DNA of 41,920 bases from Lachnospiraceae bacterium (GTDB lineage: Bacteria; Bacillota; Clostridia; Lachnospirales; Lachnospiraceae): NCBI GenBank assembly GCA_024691015.1, contig JAILOD010000269.1, positions 1-41,920 of the forward strand, written 5' to 3'. Positions 36,526 through 41,920 of the stretch are shown here, piece by piece. The stretch's first letter is position 1; each line of letters opens with the position of its first letter. Under the pieces are notes generated by a model that was not told the DNA's origin, did not search any database, and saw nothing but the letters and a program-made list of their open reading frames with translations. The translations under genes and the position numbers were made by a program.

Positions 36526-37568
36526 CCGAAGGAAAATTCACCCTGATCGCGGAGATAGGAGTAAACTATTATGATATTGCCGCTAAGGATGGCATATCTC
36601 CGATGGAGGCAGCAAAGAAAATGTGCCTTGCAGCCAGGAATGCCGGTATTCATGCGGTAAAGTTTCAGACCTATAAAGCGGAAACCCTTGCTGCGAAGGA
36701 TTCACCTTCGTATTGGGACAGAAGGGAAGAACCTACAGAGTCGCAATATGAATTATTCAAAAAATTTGATTCTTTTGGAGAGAAGGAATATAAAGAGATA
36801 AAAGTATATTGCGAAAAGATAGATATTGATTTTCTGTCTACGGCATTTGATTTTGAATCTGCAGATTATCTGGATAAGATAATGGATGTATATAAGATAT
36901 CATCTTCGGATCTTTCAAATCTGCCGTTTATCGAATATCAGGCAAAAAAGAACAAGCCCATTCTGCTGTCTGTCGGAGCTTCAAACAAGCAGGAAATAGA
37001 CAGGGCTGTTTCCACCATCAGGAAGGTTAATCATCAACCGCTTGTTCTGTTGCATTGTGTGCTTGAATATCCGACACCTTTGGAGCATGCCAATCTTCTG
37101 AAGATAAAAAGTCTGAAAGAAACCTATCCGTATTGTATTACGGGATATTCTGATCATACCAAGCCTACCGAGGATTGCAGGGTGATAAATACGGCATTCA
37201 ATCTTGGAGCAACGGTTGTGGAAAAGCATTTTACCCTGGATAAGACCCTTAAGGGAAACGACCATTATCATGCAATGGACCCGAGGGATGCGAAGAGAAT
37301 AATTGAAAATATAGAGAATATTCAGACCATCTCGGGAAGCGGTGATCTTGTATGTCTGGAGAGTGAAAGTGTGGCCAGAAAAAATGCAAGACGCTCCATA
37401 GTGACCCGGACAGATATAAGGAAGCTTACCATCATTACAGCCGATATGCTTACATTTAAGCGTCCGGGTGTCGGGATATCTCCTTCCGATATGAGCTCCG
37501 TACTTGGGCGGGCTGCAGCCGTGGACATACCTGAAGACACTATAATCACAAAGGATATGCTTATCTGA
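36498..37568 (+). CDS. NeuB/PseI/LegI family nonulosonic acid synthase
   Basis: LIAEIGVNYYDIA, GIHAVKFQTYKAETLA, KISSSDLSNLPFIEY, LHCVLEYPTPLEHANL, GYSDHT, VVEKHFTLDKTLKGNDHYHAMDP, C-terminal SAF-like domain. Confidence 0.95.
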   Translation: MAGNLVKRITEGKFTLIAEIGVNYYDIAAKDGISPMEAAKKMCLAARNAGIHAVKFQTYKAETLAAKDSPSYWDRREEPTESQYELFKKFDSFGEKEYKEIKVYCEKIDIDFLSTAFDFESADYLDKIMDVYKISSSDLSNLPFIEYQAKKNKPILLSVGASNKQEIDRAVSTIRKVNHQPLVLLHCVLEYPTPLEHANLLKIKSLKETYPYCITGYSDHTKPTEDCRVINTAFNLGATVVEKHFTLDKTLKGNDHYHAMDPRDAKRIIENIENIQTISGSGDLVCLESESVARKNARRSIVTRTDIRKLTIITADMLTFKRPGVGISPSDMSSVLGRAAAVDIPEDTIITKDMLI

Positions 37569-37571
37569 TAA

Positions 37572-38996
37572 ATGGAAGAAAACAATGGTTCAAAAGCGGT
37601 AAAATCGGGTTTCTGGTATGTGATCTCCAATGTGCTAATTCGCGCAGTTGGTATTATTACCGCACCGATATACACAAGGTTATTAACAACCGCAGAAACC
37701 GGTTATGCAAATAATTTTAATAACTATGTGACCATCATTACGGTGGTCACCTGTCTTTGTCTTATCTACAGTGTGGGTAGGGCAAAGATCGATTTCAAAG
37801 ACGAGTTCGATGCATACATGTCTTCTATACAGACACTTTCAAGTCTGTTCGGGATGGTCGTGCTCGTCCTTGTTATGCTTATCTGTCCGGCAGAGGGAAT
37901 GCTGGGCTTCACCAGGTTCATCATATTTCTGATGTTCTTTCTTCTTACGATCTACCCTTCAATAGACTATCAGCAATATAAATACAGGTTTGAATACCGC
38001 TACAAAGAGAATATAGCTATATCGCTTGTGATCACGATCTCAACCGTGATACTTTCCGTTGCGCTTCTTCTGATAATGAAAGAAGACAGGGGCTTTGCCA
38101 AGATACTGGGAACGGTTATCCCGCAGCTCATAGTCGGACTGTGGTGTTATTTTAATATTCTGAAGAAGGGGAAAACCTTTTTTAAAAAGGAGTACTGGAT
38201 ATATGCCTTAAAGATCGGTCTTCCGATGATTCCTCATGGTCTGGCACTCATTCTTCTGGCCAGAATGGACACGACGATGATAGCCAACATGTGTACCTAT
38301 TCCGATGTCGGGCTTTATACCTCGGGCTATACGATAGGAACACTGCTTATGTTCATAACCAATGCCATCGGCAATGCATGGCTCCCCTGGTTTAACGAAA
38401 AACTGGACAAGGAGGAATATGAGGCCATTGGCGAAAAGAATAAGCTGCTGATGGAATGGGGATGTATACTTACGCTCCTGTTTGTCGGAATGGCTCCTCT
38501 TGCTGTAAAGATCCTCTATGCGCCATCGTATTGGGAGTGTATGTGGGTGGTTCCTCCGGTGGCACTCGGAACACTTTGTCAGTATTTTTATACCAACTAT
38601 GTCAATGTGGAGCTCTTCTATAAAAAGACCTGGCTTATCGCCGTGAATTCCATAATAGCAGCCTTTATTAACTGGGGACTGAATTTCGTGTTTATCGCCC
38701 GTTACGGATACATTGCGGCTGCGTATACAACGCTTGCCGGATATTTTATCCTGATGCTTTTGCATCTGTTCTGCACGAGAGTCATAATGAAGAAAAAGAT
38801 CTATGCGGATCTTAAATACTTTGTGCTGATGTGTATAACCATTGCGGCAGGACTTTTGTTGATGCTTTTATACGAAAGGATACTCGTAAGGTATCTGGTG
38901 CTGATCGCACTGGCTGCAGTTTTGGCAATAATAAAAATACGTGATATAATGGCCTTTATCGGAATAATTAAGAAAAAACTGAAACCACAAGGATAA
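37572..38996 (+). CDS. Polysaccharide flippase (Wzx/PST family), copy 2
   Basis: FWYVISNVLIRAVGIITAPIYTRLLTTAETGYANNFNNYV, 12-14 TM segments. Confidence 0.93.
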   Translation: MEENNGSKAVKSGFWYVISNVLIRAVGIITAPIYTRLLTTAETGYANNFNNYVTIITVVTCLCLIYSVGRAKIDFKDEFDAYMSSIQTLSSLFGMVVLVLVMLICPAEGMLGFTRFIIFLMFFLLTIYPSIDYQQYKYRFEYRYKENIAISLVITISTVILSVALLLIMKEDRGFAKILGTVIPQLIVGLWCYFNILKKGKTFFKKEYWIYALKIGLPMIPHGLALILLARMDTTMIANMCTYSDVGLYTSGYTIGTLLMFITNAIGNAWLPWFNEKLDKEEYEAIGEKNKLLMEWGCILTLLFVGMAPLAVKILYAPSYWECMWVVPPVALGTLCQYFYTNYVNVELFYKKTWLIAVNSIIAAFINWGLNFVFIARYGYIAAAYTTLAGYFILMLLHLFCTRVIMKKKIYADLKYFVLMCITIAAGLLLMLLYERILVRYLVLIALAAVLAIIKIRDIMAFIGIIKKKLKPQG

Positions 38997-39001
38997 AACA
39001 C

Positions 39002-40636
39002 ATGAAGATCATCGTAGTAATACCCGCAAGAGGCGGTTCAAAAAGAATACCCAGAAAGAATATCAGACTGATGTGCAACAAACCGCTTATCAGATATTCG
39101 CTGGATAATGCGGCGACCCTTTCGGATGATTACGATACAGATGTGGTTGTTTCCACGGATGATGAGGAGTTAAGGGCCGTGGTAACCGGTCATTGCAGTG
39201 AGGTTGTGATAAGAGGAGAAAACCTTTCAGCCGACCACGTGACCTTGGACCCGGTAATTTATGATGCGGTAGTAAGAATGGAAGAGGAGCATGGGATAAA
39301 ATACGATTATGTGATAACCATGCAGGCAACCAGTCCCACTCTAAAGGCCGATACCCTGAAGAAGGCCGTAAGGTATGCGATAGACGGGGGATACGATACC
39401 GTTATAAGCGTAGTTAACAAGCCCCATCTTTCCTGGGGAAGGAATGATAAGGGTGAGATAGTCAAAAACTATAAGGAAAGGCTCAATTCACAGCTCCTTC
39501 CTCCCAACTATCTTGAAACGGGCGGCTTTGTAATTTCAAAGCGTGAAGCCGTAAAAGAGAATACAAGGATCGGAGAGAAGATCTCCGTTTACGAGACACT
39601 GCCCACGGAGGCCGTGGATATAGACACCGATGAAGACTGGATCACCGCAGAGGCTATCCTTAAAAGAAAAAAGATCCTCTTCTGTGTGGAGGGAAGAAGA
39701 ATACTGGGGACAGGACACATTTACAGATGTCTTACTCTGGCATATAAGCTCATAGGAAACGATTTCCTCTTTGTTACCTATTCCGAAAGTGATGTGGGTA
39801 TAGAAAAGCTGGAAAGCTCGTTCTTCCCCTACAAGGTGGTGGCAGATGATGGGGAATTCGAAGAGGTTCTTAAGGATTACAAACCGGATATTGTCGTAAA
39901 CGATCTGTTGGATACAAAGATTGATTTTATAAACATGGAAAGAAAGTACACGGACAGGATCGTGAACTTTGAGGATGAGGGCGAAGGAGCAAGGGGAGCA
40001 GATGTGGTCATCAATGCTCTTTATGAGAATCATCCGAATAAGCTGTCCAATGTTTATGAGGGCTCTGATTATTATTTTATAAGGGATGAATTTCTGGAAA
40101 GTTCTCCCAAGGAGTTTTCGGAGCAGTGCCGGAATATAATGATAATGTTCGGAGGCTCGGATCCATCCGATCTTACAATGAGATTATATGAAATATGCCA
40201 GGTCCTGCACGATAAGATGAAAAATACACAGTTTCATTTTATTACGGGTCTCGGGTATGTTCACAAGGATAAGGTTGTAGATATTCCGGAGAAAAACATC
40301 TTTGTGCATAACGATGTAAAGCGTGTCAGTGAATATATGAGAGAGGCAGACATAGCAGTTACAAGTCAGGGCAGGACCATATACGAGCTTGCAAGCCAGG
40401 GTGTTCCGGCCATAGTTCTTTCACAGAATGAAAGAGAGGCGGAGCATGTTTTTGCCGGTATCCACAACGGGTTTATAAATCTTGGCCTCGGAAAGAATAC
40501 CGATGCCATAACCATAATCAAGACCATACAATGGCTGGCGGATACACCGAATGTCAGAAGGGAAATGAGAAATCTTGAGCTGACCCGCGAATTTGCCAAG
40601 GGGCAGAAGAGGGTCATAGATTTGATCTTGGGATGA
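39002..40636 (+). CDS. Fused acylneuraminate cytidylyltransferase (NeuA/PseF-like) and PseG-like nucleotide-sugar hydrolase
   Basis: N-terminus VIPARGGSKRIPRKNIRLMCNKPLIRYSLDNA, MQATSPT, EAVDIDTDEDW; C-terminus GRRILGTGHIYRCLTLA, MIMFGGSDPSDLT, VTSQGRTIYELASQGVPAIVLSQNEREAEHV. Confidence 0.92.
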   Translation: MKIIVVIPARGGSKRIPRKNIRLMCNKPLIRYSLDNAATLSDDYDTDVVVSTDDEELRAVVTGHCSEVVIRGENLSADHVTLDPVIYDAVVRMEEEHGIKYDYVITMQATSPTLKADTLKKAVRYAIDGGYDTVISVVNKPHLSWGRNDKGEIVKNYKERLNSQLLPPNYLETGGFVISKREAVKENTRIGEKISVYETLPTEAVDIDTDEDWITAEAILKRKKILFCVEGRRILGTGHIYRCLTLAYKLIGNDFLFVTYSESDVGIEKLESSFFPYKVVADDGEFEEVLKDYKPDIVVNDLLDTKIDFINMERKYTDRIVNFEDEGEGARGADVVINALYENHPNKLSNVYEGSDYYFIRDEFLESSPKEFSEQCRNIMIMFGGSDPSDLTMRLYEICQVLHDKMKNTQFHFITGLGYVHKDKVVDIPEKNIFVHNDVKRVSEYMREADIAVTSQGRTIYELASQGVPAIVLSQNEREAEHVFAGIHNGFINLGLGKNTDAITIIKTIQWLADTPNVRREMRNLELTREFAKGQKRVIDLILG

Positions 40637-41844
40637 GTGAGATAAAAAGAGTTCTATTCATTAACAGCATTTGCGGTGTCGGAAGTACCGGCAGGATAAT
40701 AGCCGGGATAATGGACCGGCTTAAGGCGCACGGGGTGGACAGTCTGTGCTGTTACGGGCGCTTCAGTGCACCGGCTTCGTTAAATACATACAGAATAGGT
40801 TCCGATACGGACGTATATATACATGGGATCAAAAGCCGGATAACGGACAGGCATGGTCTTTATTCTAAGGCTGTTACAAAAAAGCTCATAAAAAAGATAG
40901 AAGAATACGATCCCGAACTGATCCATGTTCATAATGTGCATGGATATTATCTGAATTATAAGCTTCTTTTTGAATATTTAAAAAGCAGCGGGCGAAGGGT
41001 GATCTGGACCCTGCATGACTGCTGGAGCTTCACCGGGCATTGCACGCATTTTCAATATGTTTCCTGTGATAAATGGAAGAGCGGCTGTGATCATTGTCCC
41101 CAGTTAAGACAGTATCCGGCAAGCTATCTGATGGATGGCTCCGATAAGAATTACAGACTGAAGAAGAGTCTGTTCACCGGATTTAACAATATGAAGCTGG
41201 TGACGCCCAGTAACTATCTGAAGGACAGGGTTGGTGAATCCTTTCTGAAGGAGTATGAAACAGTGGTAATACCTACGGGTATAGACCGGGAAGTTTTTTC
41301 ACCGACAGACACATCCGATATAAGGAAAAGATATTCCCTTGAGGGTAAAAAGGTAATCCTCGGAGTGGCTAATCCCTGGAGAGAGCGAAAAGGCCTGAAC
41401 GATTTTATAAAGCTTGCCTCGATCACAGATGAGGATACAGCCATAGTTATGATAGGCCTTAAGGAAAAACAGAAAAAGCTCCTTCCGGCAAATATAATCG
41501 GGATAGTAAAGACGGATTCCGTAAAGGAAATGGCCGGGTGGTACTCGCTTGCGGATGTGTTTATGAATCTGACCTACGAGGATACATTTCCGACCACCAA
41601 TATAGAGGCCTTATCCTGCGGTACACCGGTAATTACCTATGATGCGGGTGGGAGCAGTGAGTCCTTAAACGACGATGTCGGCGTGGTAGTTAAAACAGGC
41701 GATGTCAGTGCATCTTATGAGGCATTCGGGAAGATTATTGCCGCAAATGGCACGAAATACAGCCGTGAGGCCTGCATGAAGCGTGCCGGGGATTACAGGG
41801 CAGAGGACCGGTTTGAAGAATACATTAAGGTATACGGTATATGA
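40633..41844 (+). CDS. Glycosyltransferase family 4 (WcaC-like)
   Basis: INSICGVGSTGRIIAGIMDRLKAHG, HVHNVHGYYLNYKLLFEYLK, WTLHDCWSFTGHCTHF, VANPWRERKGLNDFIKLA, TYEDTFPTTNIEALSCGTPVITYDAGGSSE. Confidence 0.93.
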   Translation: MSEIKRVLFINSICGVGSTGRIIAGIMDRLKAHGVDSLCCYGRFSAPASLNTYRIGSDTDVYIHGIKSRITDRHGLYSKAVTKKLIKKIEEYDPELIHVHNVHGYYLNYKLLFEYLKSSGRRVIWTLHDCWSFTGHCTHFQYVSCDKWKSGCDHCPQLRQYPASYLMDGSDKNYRLKKSLFTGFNNMKLVTPSNYLKDRVGESFLKEYETVVIPTGIDREVFSPTDTSDIRKRYSLEGKKVILGVANPWRERKGLNDFIKLASITDEDTAIVMIGLKEKQKKLLPANIIGIVKTDSVKEMAGWYSLADVFMNLTYEDTFPTTNIEALSCGTPVITYDAGGSSESLNDDVGVVVKTGDVSASYEAFGKIIAANGTKYSREACMKRAGDYRAEDRFEEYIKVYGI

Positions 41845-41920
41845 ACGGATTAATAAAATCCGTCTACAGCTTTCTTACGCTGTTTAAATTGATCATATAT
41901 ATAGGCGGCTTTGCGGTCTT
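41841..41920 (+). CDS. 3'-truncated ORF with hydrophobic N-terminus, product unknown
   Basis: ATG in an ATGA overlap with the previous stop; open to the window end: MNGLIKSVYSFLTLFKLIIYIGGFAV. Confidence 0.55.
   Translation, partial: MNGLIKSVYSFLTLFKLIIYIGGFAV

Noticed and set aside
1-41920. Defence system, mobile element or CRISPR array
   Set aside because: No transposase, integrase, restriction, nuclease/ATPase defence pairs or spaced direct repeats recognised; all major ORFs fit housekeeping or glycan functions.

Overview
The window is compact, single-strand (+) Firmicutes DNA that looks like Lachnospiraceae (Butyrivibrio/Roseburia-like, inferred from gene content). Positions 1-8558 are housekeeping: a 5'-truncated RecD2-type helicase, ComFC, a YvyF-like flagellar-operon protein, two uncharacterised membrane proteins, the cdaA-cdaR-glmM c-di-AMP/aminosugar operon, and HPr with its own promoter and a hairpin terminator. 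The remaining ~33 kb is a near-continuous surface-glycan biosynthesis region. It appears to be two adjacent polymer loci. Locus A (8573-21732) has RfbD, an initiating sugar transferase, several glycosyltransferases, a flippase, and two paralogous polymerase/ligase-type proteins flanking that flippase. Locus B (from a strong promoter at ~21729 to the window edge) has a 4,6-dehydratase, an aminotransferase, a PglC-type initiating transferase, an ATP-grasp/HAD pair, a WbuB/FnlA/FnlC-like set, Wzy, WbsX, a KpsS/C-like protein, NeuB, a second flippase and a fused NeuA-PseG protein. The points most worth checking are the terminator/attenuator just before locus A, a ~120-nt structured intergenic element inside locus B, the split DUF6077-like membrane protein, the Wzy-Wzx-Wzy arrangement, the cytidylyltransferase-PseG fusion with an adjacent candidate CMP-sugar transferase, and an ATP-grasp gene where a sugar N-acetyltransferase would be expected. 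I found no tRNA, rRNA, CRISPR array or mobile element. All family assignments come from reading the translated sequences by eye; no database search was run.
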